Origin: an uncultured Clostridia bacterium
Lineage (GTDB): Bacteria; Bacillota; Clostridia; Christensenellales; CAG-314
NCBI GenBank assembly: GCA_934230325.1
Contig: CAKQEP010000012.1
Span: forward strand, 1 to 40,175
DNA length: 40,175 nucleotides
Direction of reading: 5' to 3'
How positions within the stretch are numbered: the first letter of the stretch is position 1; every line of letters begins with the position of its first letter. Positions 1 through 6,645 of the stretch are shown here, in pieces. Both the position numbers and the translations under genes were made by a program. The notes under the pieces were generated by a model, which saw nothing but the letters and a program-made list of their open reading frames with translations, did not search any database and had not been told where the DNA came from.

Positions 1-331
<331 letters not shown>

Positions 332-465
332 CACAAACAATGTGAAAGCTTTGATTACAATAAACCGAAAAACTCCTTATCTGCTTTGACTTTATGCAGT
401 TGTCAATGTTCTTTTGCGAACATTACAATCAAATCGCTATTTACGGCTCGTCCGTGAATATACAA

Positions 466-583
466 TTGCGGTGACTATGGCGGAGAGGTCCCACCTGTTC
501 TCATACCGAACACAGAAGTTAAGCTCTCCAGCGCTGAAGGTACTTAGCCGGACACGGCTCGGGAGACGATGACGTTGCCGCAT
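466..583 (+). rRNA. 5S ribosomal RNA
   Basis: About 118 nt, the normal length. The 5' arm TGCGGTGAC pairs with the 3' arm GTTGCCGCA (helix I). The conserved internal blocks CCCACCTGTTC.CATACCGAACACAGAAGTTAAG and the GGTACTTAG-type segment are present at 490-547. It lies about 135 nt after the 23S end in the normal 23S-5S order and is followed at once by a terminator, so it is the last gene of the rRNA operon. The ends are inferred from helix I pairing. Confidence 0.95.
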
Positions 584-591
584 CCATTAAA

Positions 592-626
592 AAAACGACT
601 ATCACTTTGATGGTCGTTTTTTTTGT
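592..626 (+). terminator. rRNA operon terminator
   Basis: The arms AACGACTATCA and TGATGGTCGTT form an 11-bp stem with one G-U pair and a very short loop, followed by a run of eight T. It sits 10 nt after the 5S gene. Confidence 0.85.
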
Positions 627-792
627 TGCCTTTTGACGTTTGTTTTTTTTTGTGTTTGTTATCTTTTTTTGTTTGCTGTCGTTTGACATTTGGTTTTTTT
701 TGTCCGTTTACTTTTTTGATTTTAATTCTTTTTTGTCCGTTTAGTTTTTTTCGTTTGCTGGTGTTTTGGTGTTTGTTGCCTTTTGACGTTTG
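622..792 (+). repeat. 21-nt direct repeat pair in T-rich tract
   Basis: TTTGTTGCCTTTTGACGTTTG occurs exactly at 622-642 and at 772-792, exactly 150 bp apart, in a tract dominated by runs of T. It looks like slippage or duplication debris downstream of the rRNA operon. Confidence 0.7.
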
Positions 793-1031
793 GTTTTTTG
801 TCTGCATTGGTTCAAAAATCCGCAAATTAAAAATTATACTTTATACTTTGTAAAGAGCAGGTATCTAACGTGGCTATCGTTAAATTGTCAAAAGCGAGGA
901 GCGATTTTTAAAAACGACAAAAATAATAAATCCAGCAAAATGCTTGTATTCCGACGGTTTTTTTAATTTTTGGTCGTTTAAAAATATAAAGGCAACGGAA
1001 AAAAATAAAAATCGTTGTATCGGTTATCAAA

Positions 1032-1066
1032 GCGACTTTCCTTTGCGTAAAGGGCGGTCGTTTTTA
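1032..1066 (+). terminator. terminator-like hairpin in spacer
   Basis: CGAC..CCTTT, loop GCGT, AAAGG..GTCG, then TTTTT. The stem is interrupted but ends in a T run. No gene precedes it, so either it ends a small RNA or it is a relic. Confidence 0.45.
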
Positions 1067-1283
1067 AAAAATTCAACGTAAGAGTTAATAGTAAGCAACG
1101 AGCGGTATTTTTGCGTTGATGTTTTATTTTTTTGATAGCGCATATGTTTATTTGAGCATATCTTGCCAAAAAAGGGGGAGATATGCGGGAGTGCTGATAT
1201 GTTCATATGTTAATATGCGCATAGATTAACGTTGGGGCGAGGATTGAAGTTTGGACAAGATATTTTGGTTTGGGCGGGTTTTT

Positions 1284-1318
1284 GCGGCGTTAAACGATTG
1301 AAAAACGCCGCTTTTTTT
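1284..1318 (+). terminator. intrinsic terminator overlapping the rsmA promoter
   Basis: A perfect 8-bp G+C-rich stem GCGGCGTT/AACGCCGC with a 12-nt loop is followed by seven T. Its loop contains the -35 hexamer of the next promoter, and its right arm plus T tract form the spacer. Confidence 0.65.
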
Positions 1319-1326
1319 GTTATAAT
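1298..1326 (+). promoter_or_regulatory. rsmA promoter, leaderless type
   Basis: TTGAAA at 1298-1303, a 17-nt spacer and TATAAT at 1321-1326. The rsmA ATG follows after only six bases (TTGAGT), which is where transcription should start. No ribosome binding site is present, so the mRNA is predicted to be leaderless. Confidence 0.75.
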
Positions 1327-1332
1327 TTGAGT

Positions 1333-2190
1333 ATGAGTAAGTTTTGCGGCAAAAACAGCGATAAAAATCGCGAAAAAAACGATATAAATCACAAATTTAA
1401 AAAACAGTTTGGGCAGAACTTTTTGAGCGACGGCGAGTTGCTGGAAAGTATCGTAGATGACGCAGGCGTCACCAAAGAGGATACCGTTTTGGAAATCGGA
1501 GCGGGAGCGGGCGCATTGACCAAACGTCTTGCCGAGCGGGCAAAGCGGGTGGTAAGTTTTGAAATCGACAAAGAGTTGCAACCGATATTGACGGCGGCTC
1601 TAAGCGGTTTTGACAACGTAGAAGTTGTTTTTGCCGACTTTATGAAACAAAATCTTGCCGAATTGGAGGACAAGTTGGGGGACGGTTACGTCGTTGCGGC
1701 AAATTTGCCCTATTACGTTTCTTCACCCGTCGTTATGTTGTTTGCGGAGCAGGCAAAAAAGATAAAGCGGCTGACGCTTACTTTGCAAAAGGAAGTGGGC
1801 GAAAGATTAGCGGCAAGTGCGGGCAGCAGCGAATACGGCGCGGTTACGGTGGCTCTCGACGCGGTTGCCGACGTAAAAATAACGAGATTTATTGACAGAA
1901 CTATGTTTTATCCCGTTCCTAACGTGGACAGCGTGGTGGTTCGCGCCGATTTTGCGGGAAATAAGTACGGAATAAAGAATTTTAAAAATTTTAGGCGGGT
2001 GGTCAAAGCCGCCTTTGCGCAACGTCGCAAAACCTTTGTAAACAATCTCATCTGCGAGTTTAACGTTGACAGAACGACGGCGGAAAACTGGCTCAAACGC
2101 AACGGCGTAGACGTTTTGGCGCGGGGTGAAACGCTTAACGCAAAAACTTTTGCGGCGTTGTCCGACGATTTGGACGCTTTGTTGACGTAG
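1333..2190 (+). CDS. rsmA: 16S rRNA dimethyladenosine transferase RsmA (KsgA)
   Basis: It dimethylates two adjacent adenines (A1518/A1519 in E. coli numbering) near the 3' end of 16S rRNA, using SAM, late in 30S assembly. The 285-aa length fits the family. Visible motifs in order are KKQFGQNFL at the start of the fold, the SAM-binding LEIGAGAGALT, the catalytic NLPYYVSSP (the NLPY motif of N6-adenine methylases), FYPVPNVDSVVV and AFAQRRKTFVNNL. I chose the ATG at 1333, not the in-frame TTG at 1327: the TATAAT box ends at 1326 and transcription should begin about 1333. There is no Shine-Dalgarno sequence. It appears to be monocistronic; the next gene is 260 bp away with its own strong ribosome binding site. 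Confidence 0.95.
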   Translation: MSKFCGKNSDKNREKNDINHKFKKQFGQNFLSDGELLESIVDDAGVTKEDTVLEIGAGAGALTKRLAERAKRVVSFEIDKELQPILTAALSGFDNVEVVFADFMKQNLAELEDKLGDGYVVAANLPYYVSSPVVMLFAEQAKKIKRLTLTLQKEVGERLAASAGSSEYGAVTVALDAVADVKITRFIDRTMFYPVPNVDSVVVRADFAGNKYGIKNFKNFRRVVKAAFAQRRKTFVNNLICEFNVDRTTAENWLKRNGVDVLARGETLNAKTFAALSDDLDALLT

Positions 2191-2199
2191 GCAAAATCC

Positions 2200-2234
2200 G
2201 CAGATTTGCAGATTTGCAGATTTGTGGATTGCGG
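2200..2234 (+). repeat. 8-bp tandem repeat inside a weak dyad
   Basis: GCAGATTT is repeated three times exactly (2200-2223) with a fourth degenerate copy. The array lies between CCGCA and TGCGG, so it could fold as an A/T-rich hairpin just after rsmA. No T run follows closely. Confidence 0.6.
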
Positions 2235-2452
2235 TAAATTACGGGGTGATTTTTGGTACGTCGCAGTTTGTTTTTTGGGGTATCGCAGTTTGATTTTTGC
2301 GGTCAATATTGCGACGGATTGCCTTTAAAAATTTCTTTAAATATTTTTTTGACTAATGCCGTCGTTTTTGCGGGTTAACTTAATAAAACAGCCTTTTTGA
2401 ATAAAAAAACAGCCGTTTACGCACATTAAAAGCAAACAAAGGAGTGTGTAAT

Positions 2453-3724
2453 ATGGCTGATTTTTTTAATGAGGACGATTATCAAAAAAAACGCGACGGC
2501 GACAACTATTCCGTAGAGCGTAGGGAGAGCAAAGACGGCAGACCGAGCAAGGAAGCGCGTTCCGTTCCCGTTCCTGCGGCAGAAAAGGGCGGCGGCGCGG
2601 CGGTATGGATTGTTACTTTGTTGTTGCTTGCCGCTTTTGCCGCTCTCGTGTTGTGGGCGGGCAGTACTTCCCGCAAAACGCTCGTAGGCAGTATAGAAGG
2701 CTCTGACAGCGCGCGGTACGGGCAGGCGGGCGAGTACGTCGTTAAGGTTAGCGGCGGCAACGCCAAAGCCGATAAGATAATTTTTAAGGTTGACGGCAAG
2801 GAAGTTTTTAAGCAAGACCTAAAAAACGGCGAAGCGCGGTTTGACGCGTCGCGCGTGAAGTTGTCGGTAGGCAAACACGAGTTGACGGCGGAGTCAAACG
2901 GCAAAGTTTTGGGCAAAAAAACGATAGAGATAAAAAGACCTTTACTCAAAGTTGTTGCGCCGCAACTGACGGTGACGTACGGAGAGAGTTTGCCTGATTT
3001 TCGCGTGGACGTAGCGGGTTTTGTAGACGGCGACGATATGGAGTCGTTGGGGATAAACGACGTTGCGACTTTGCCCGTAGGCGCACAAAAGGTCGGTGAA
3101 TACCCGCTTGGATGGGAAGGGTTTAAGACCGACAAATACGACGTAGAGTTTAGCGGCGGACTGCTTGAAATAACGCCTAAAACCGTCACCGTCGCGCCGC
3201 GTCGGTTTACTAAGGTTTACGACGGAAGTTGCAATGTAGAAAACGCTCGTTTGACTCTTGTAGGCGTTTTGAAAGACGATATAGTAGGCGTTGACGCAAA
3301 ACTTGCGTACGACGACAAATCCGTCGGCGCAAACAAAAGAGTTGCGGTAGAAAGTTTTGATTTGGTGGGAAAAGACGCCGCAAACTACGCGTTGGATTTG
3401 GGCGGCGCTGAGTTTTTTGGCAGCATAACGCCGTTAAACGTGAAACTGACGGGGTTGTCGGCAAACGATAAGGTTTATGACGGCAACACCGCCGTAACCT
3501 TTAAAAACAGCGGAGAACTCGTCGGCGTTTTGAGCGGGGACAAAGTGAGCGTGGGAGAGATAACGGCGCGATTTGAGGATTGCGGCGCGGGAGAAAACAA
3601 AAAAATTGCGGTGGACAAAATTTCTCTCGTCGGGGAAGATGCAGGCAACTACAACGTGATTACCGAGCCGCTGACGGCAAACATAACGGGAAAAACGCGC
3701 GGCGTAGTCAACTCTGCAAACTAA
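2453..3724 (+). CDS. membrane-anchored MBG/YDG-repeat surface protein
   Basis: A 423-aa protein with a charged N-terminus of about 48 residues, one transmembrane helix (about 49-70) and an all-beta extracellular part, so a type II, signal-anchor topology is likely. After an Ig-like segment (about 75-145) comes an MBG-type domain starting at PQLTVTYGESLPDF. Two YDG-type repeats follow, marked by TKVYDGSCNVENA and DKVYDGNTAVTF, each ending in a DAANY/DAGNY motif. Such domains are typical of bacterial adhesins and cell-surface proteins; the ligand is unknown. I start at the ATG at 2453 because AAAGGAG lies 8 nt before it; an in-frame GTG at 2444 overlaps the binding site. There is no LPXTG signal. 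Ig-like assignment is by pattern only. Confidence 0.8.
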   Translation: MADFFNEDDYQKKRDGDNYSVERRESKDGRPSKEARSVPVPAAEKGGGAAVWIVTLLLLAAFAALVLWAGSTSRKTLVGSIEGSDSARYGQAGEYVVKVSGGNAKADKIIFKVDGKEVFKQDLKNGEARFDASRVKLSVGKHELTAESNGKVLGKKTIEIKRPLLKVVAPQLTVTYGESLPDFRVDVAGFVDGDDMESLGINDVATLPVGAQKVGEYPLGWEGFKTDKYDVEFSGGLLEITPKTVTVAPRRFTKVYDGSCNVENARLTLVGVLKDDIVGVDAKLAYDDKSVGANKRVAVESFDLVGKDAANYALDLGGAEFFGSITPLNVKLTGLSANDKVYDGNTAVTFKNSGELVGVLSGDKVSVGEITARFEDCGAGENKKIAVDKISLVGEDAGNYNVITEPLTANITGKTRGVVNSAN

Positions 3725-3745
3725 AAAGGTTGCTTTGTCCGACGT

Positions 3746-3782
3746 ACCGATAAACAAAAAAACAACCGATAAACAAAAAAAC
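3746..3782 (+). repeat. 19-bp tandem duplication
   Basis: ACCGATAAACAAAAAAACA (3746-3764) is repeated immediately at 3765-3782. It lies between the preceding gene and the bidirectional terminator, and its second copy supplies part of the terminator's A tract. Confidence 0.75.
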
Positions 3783-3813
3783 GAGGACAAAACGTATTTT
3801 TGTCCTCGTTTTG
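3777..3813. terminator. bidirectional terminator between converging genes
   Basis: AAAACGAGGACAAAA pairs with TTTTTGTCCTCGTTTT around a 4-nt loop. It has a T run after the stem on either strand, as expected between the MBG gene (+) and upp (-). Confidence 0.9.
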
Positions 3814-3833
3814 ATATTGAGAAAGTGCGGGAG

Positions 3834-4460
3834 TTATTTCGTGCCGAAAATACGGTCGCCGGCGTCGCCCAAACCCGGTAAAATATAGCCGTTTTTGTTT
3901 AAGCAACGGTCGAGTTGCGCTATATAAATCTGAACGTCGGGGTGCGCCTTTTGTACGGCTTCTACGCCTTGCGGGGCGGCTATTATGTCCATAAGTTTAA
4001 TCTTTTTTGCGCCGCGTTGTTTGAGCAAATCTATTGCCGCGACTGCGCTTCCGCCGGTAGCGAGCATCGGGTCGATTATTATGCAAATTTTGTCTTCTAT
4101 CCCTTCGGGAAGTTTGCAGTAATATTCTTTTGGTTTGAGTGTGTCGTGGTCGCGGTACATTCCGATATGACCTACTTTTGCGGTGGGCAACAGCGTATGT
4201 ATTCCGTTGACCATACCCAAGCCCGCGCGCAAGATGGGTATTATTGCGACGGAATTTTCTGCAACGACGGTTTGCGTGGTGGTTTCCAACGGGGTTGTGA
4301 CTTCGACTTGTTTTGTCGGAATATCTTTTAACGCCTCGTACGCCATCAGGGTGGTTATTTCTTCCACCAACTCTCTAAACTGGTTGGTGTGCGTGTTGAC
4401 GTCGCGAAGCAGTGCGACTTTGTGTTTTATCAACGGGTGGTCAAATATGGTTACGCTCAT
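3834..4460 (-). CDS. upp: uracil phosphoribosyltransferase
   Basis: It salvages uracil with PRPP to give UMP plus pyrophosphate in the cytoplasm. The 208-aa length is standard. The PRPP-binding loop is IIDPMLATGGSA (residues about 127-138); the uracil-binding C-terminus PGLGDAGDRIFGTK and the segment IPILRAGLGMV are intact. Read on the minus strand, an AAGGAG ribosome binding site lies 8 nt before the ATG. A plausible promoter (TTGCAA, 17 nt, TAAAGT) lies in the 227-bp divergent space shared with the DUF4438 gene. It is the only minus-strand housekeeping gene in the window and stands alone. Confidence 0.96.
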   Translation of the reverse strand: MSVTIFDHPLIKHKVALLRDVNTHTNQFRELVEEITTLMAYEALKDIPTKQVEVTTPLETTTQTVVAENSVAIIPILRAGLGMVNGIHTLLPTAKVGHIGMYRDHDTLKPKEYYCKLPEGIEDKICIIIDPMLATGGSAVAAIDLLKQRGAKKIKLMDIIAAPQGVEAVQKAHPDVQIYIAQLDRCLNKNGYILPGLGDAGDRIFGTK

Positions 4461-4593
4461 GAGTTAATCTCCTTGTAGTGATTTTGTTTGGTTATACTTT
4501 AAAACATAATCGCGGCATTTGCAAGCGAATACGGCAAAAAAAAGATAGTTTTTTATTTTTTTTGAACGATTTGTTTAAATATTGCCGCAATCG

Positions 4594-4622
4594 TTGAATT
4601 TTTTTGAATTTCATTTTATAAT
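4594..4622 (+). promoter_or_regulatory. promoter of the DUF4438/radical SAM pair
   Basis: TTGAAT at 4594-4599, a 17-nt spacer and TATAAT at 4617-4622, followed by a leader of about 60 nt to the ATG at 4688. Confidence 0.8.
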
Positions 4623-4687
4623 GTAACTTGATAAAACCAAAAAAACAAAAAAATCAAACTGAACCAAACGAAAAAAGAGGTGCGATT

Positions 4688-5554
4688 ATGTTAAAAACAA
4701 ACAGAAACAAAACAGTGGCGCAATCGGTGACGGGCAGGGTACACAATCCGACGGTGCGAAAAACCGTTCAGAGAATATGCGCGGACGGCAGCGTGGCGGC
4801 GTATCCCTCCGTTGGCGCGATTTGTTACAACGTGACGATAGGCGACAGCGTTTTCGGGTGGGCGGGCGACCACGTCGAGCCGGACGTTTCCTGTTCTAAC
4901 GCGGACCCGCAGGAAAACGACGCTCTCAACTTTTTGTCTTGCATCGGCAACGTCGTAACCGTCGTGAGCGGCGAAGCCAAAGGTCGCAAAGGGTTTGTGA
5001 CGGGCAAACACGGCGGCGTGGAGCATCTTATCGTGTGGTTTGACGAACAAACAAAAAATATGCTTTGTCCCGACGACAAAATTTTGGTGCGCGCGCAAGG
5101 TCAAGGGCTTAAAATAGAAGGTTTGGACTGCGTGCGGGTGCTTAATACTTCTCCCGACCTGTTGGAAAAACTTCCGATAGAGTACAAAGACGGCAAACTT
5201 CACGTAAAAGTCGCGGGAATCGTTCCCGCTCACTTTATGGGGTGCGGAATAGGCAGTCAGGACGCCGCAACGGGCGATTACGACATAATGACCGCCGACA
5301 AAAAATCCGTCGCGCAGGCGGGGTTGGACGGTCTTAAATTCGGCGACCTCGTGTTTTTGCGGGACTGCGACAACACGTTGGGGCGCGGTTATTTTAAAGG
5401 GAGCGGAACGGTAGGAGTCGTGGTTCACAGCGATTGCGTCGTCGTGGGGCACGGACCAGGCGTCACCACCCTTTTGACGAGCAAAGAAAACGTTTTTGAG
5501 CCGCAAATCGACAAAAACGCTAATATCGGCAGATTTTTGGGGATAATAAAATGA
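4688..5554 (+). CDS. DUF4438 domain protein
   Basis: A 288-aa cytoplasmic protein that I recognise as DUF4438-like, a family of unknown function frequent in Clostridia and other anaerobes. Conserved-looking blocks are PSVGAICYNVTIGDSVFGWA, the glycine-rich SGEAKGRKGFVTGKHGG (a KOW-like turn), AHFMGCGIGSQDAATGDYDI and a C-terminal VVVGHGPGVTTLL. There is no signal peptide or membrane segment. I start at the ATG at 4688, preceded by AGAGGTG, rather than the upstream in-frame TTG at 4628, which falls in the leader just after the -10 box. Its stop overlaps the start of the radical SAM gene (ATGA), so the two are translationally coupled and probably act together. Confidence 0.8.
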   Translation: MLKTNRNKTVAQSVTGRVHNPTVRKTVQRICADGSVAAYPSVGAICYNVTIGDSVFGWAGDHVEPDVSCSNADPQENDALNFLSCIGNVVTVVSGEAKGRKGFVTGKHGGVEHLIVWFDEQTKNMLCPDDKILVRAQGQGLKIEGLDCVRVLNTSPDLLEKLPIEYKDGKLHVKVAGIVPAHFMGCGIGSQDAATGDYDIMTADKKSVAQAGLDGLKFGDLVFLRDCDNTLGRGYFKGSGTVGVVVHSDCVVVGHGPGVTTLLTSKENVFEPQIDKNANIGRFLGIIK

Positions 5555-6471
5555 AATGTTTCGATTGTCCCGTCAAGTGCGGCGCGGACAGAACGACGGG
5601 CGTCGGCGCGTGCAAAACGGGCAAAGATATCGTAGTGAGTCACGCCGACCTCCACTTTTGGGAAGAGCCGTGCATAAGCGGCGATACGGGCAGCGGCGCG
5701 GTGTTTTTTGGCGGGTGCAATCTCAACTGCGTGTTTTGCCAAAATGCGGAAATAAGCCGAACCGGCGCGGGTACTGCGGTGAACGAACGCCAACTTGCCG
5801 ATATAATTTTTGATTTAAAAAGGCGCGGAGCGCGCAACCTTAATCTCGTTACGCCAAGTCATTACGCAATGCGGCTTAGCGGTTTTTTGCGCAAAATAAA
5901 GCCGACGCTCGGCATTCCCGTAGTTTACAACAGTGGAGGTTATGACAGCGAGCAAGCCGTAGAAGCGTTGAGCGATGTAGTAGACGTGTGGTTGCCCGAT
6001 TTAAAATACGGCGACGGCGCGTTGGCGGCAAAATACGGCGCGCGGGCGGACTATTGCGAAGTTGCGCAAAAGGCTATCAAACTTATGTTGCAAAAACAGC
6101 CTAAAGCGGTTTTTGACAAAGACGGAATAATGCAAAAAGGGGTAATCGTGCGCCACCTCGTGTTGCCAAACAACGCAGAAAACACAAAACGGGTACTCGA
6201 TTTTTTGGCAAATACCGACAAAAACGTATACGTGAGTCTAATGGCGCAGTACTGTCCCGCCGGCAACGCCGACAAGTTTAGCGAGTTGCGCAGAACGCTA
6301 AAACAGCGGGAATACGACAACGCCGTAGACTACTTTTTTAACGTCGGACTAAAAAACGGGTTTATGCAGGAAATTGCCTCTGCCGACAAAAAGTACGTGC
6401 CGGAGTTTAATATGATAAAAAACAGAAACTCGTCGAGCGATAATGACAAAAACTTGCCGAGCGGTAAATAA
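5551..6471 (+). CDS. PflA-like radical SAM protein (COG1313 type)
   Basis: A 306-aa radical SAM enzyme related to pyruvate-formate-lyase activating enzymes. The 4Fe-4S motif is CNLNCVFC (Cys56, Cys60, Cys63), preceded by an N-terminal cysteine cluster (Cys3, 6, 10, 21) in the arrangement typical of this subgroup and by GDTGSGAVFFGG. Further family signs are VVYNSGGYDS, WLPDLKY and RHLVLPNN. Radical SAM chemistry reduces SAM to a 5'-deoxyadenosyl radical; the substrate here is unknown. No glycyl-radical enzyme gene is in the window. The partner encoded next door is the DUF4438 protein, whose last codons overlap this start by 4 nt. The last ~15 residues (Ser/Asn/Asp/Lys-rich) look unstructured. 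Confidence 0.85.
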   Translation: MKCFDCPVKCGADRTTGVGACKTGKDIVVSHADLHFWEEPCISGDTGSGAVFFGGCNLNCVFCQNAEISRTGAGTAVNERQLADIIFDLKRRGARNLNLVTPSHYAMRLSGFLRKIKPTLGIPVVYNSGGYDSEQAVEALSDVVDVWLPDLKYGDGALAAKYGARADYCEVAQKAIKLMLQKQPKAVFDKDGIMQKGVIVRHLVLPNNAENTKRVLDFLANTDKNVYVSLMAQYCPAGNADKFSELRRTLKQREYDNAVDYFFNVGLKNGFMQEIASADKKYVPEFNMIKNRNSSSDNDKNLPSGK

Positions 6472-6560
6472 TAAAAACGTGCCGAGCAAAAAGCAAGTTT
6501 AAGCAGTTTGTTTTTTTATAAATCGGGCGGCGTTACCTTGCAAAAAATTATTTTAAACGG

Positions 6561-6589
6561 TTGACAAGGCAATTTAAAAATGTTATATT
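6561..6589 (+). promoter_or_regulatory. promoter of the metal ATPase
   Basis: A consensus TTGACA at 6561-6566, 17-nt spacer and TATATT at 6584-6589. A small dyad TACT-AAAAAA-AGTA lies right after it (6594-6607), near the expected start of transcription, and might be an operator; no metal-regulator gene is adjacent. Confidence 0.8.
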
Positions 6590-6645
6590 TATCCTACTAA
6601 AAAAGTATGATTTGATGCACTCAACGGTCACAAAAGGAGTTTTTT

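Larger units (their letters stand above)
584..1283. other. gene-free T-rich spacer with direct repeats and hairpins
   Basis: I see no credible gene here; open frames on both strands are low-complexity translations of T- or A-rich DNA. The + strand at 622-800 is extremely T-rich. It carries a perfect 21-nt direct repeat (ends TTTTGACGTTTG) at 622-642 and 772-792, plus looser copies of TTTTGTCCGTTTA. A second terminator-like hairpin lies at 1032-1066. An 11-nt piece GCGAGGAGCGA at 894-904 also occurs inside the dispersed repeat at 35189, which may be chance. A small unannotated RNA cannot be excluded. Confidence 0.6.

Noticed and set aside
332..465. Possible tRNA gene between 23S and 5S
   Set aside because: No cloverleaf, TTCRANNC-type T loop or CCA end is visible.
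544..853. Open frames on both strands in the T-rich spacer
   Set aside because: The translations are low-complexity (Lys/Asn-rich or Phe/Leu-rich), and the minus frame runs into the 5S gene.
4628..4687. TTG start extending the DUF4438 protein by 20 residues
   Set aside because: It lies only 6 nt after the -10 box, encodes a Lys/Gln/Asn-rich stretch, and a proper AGAGGTG site precedes the ATG at 4688.
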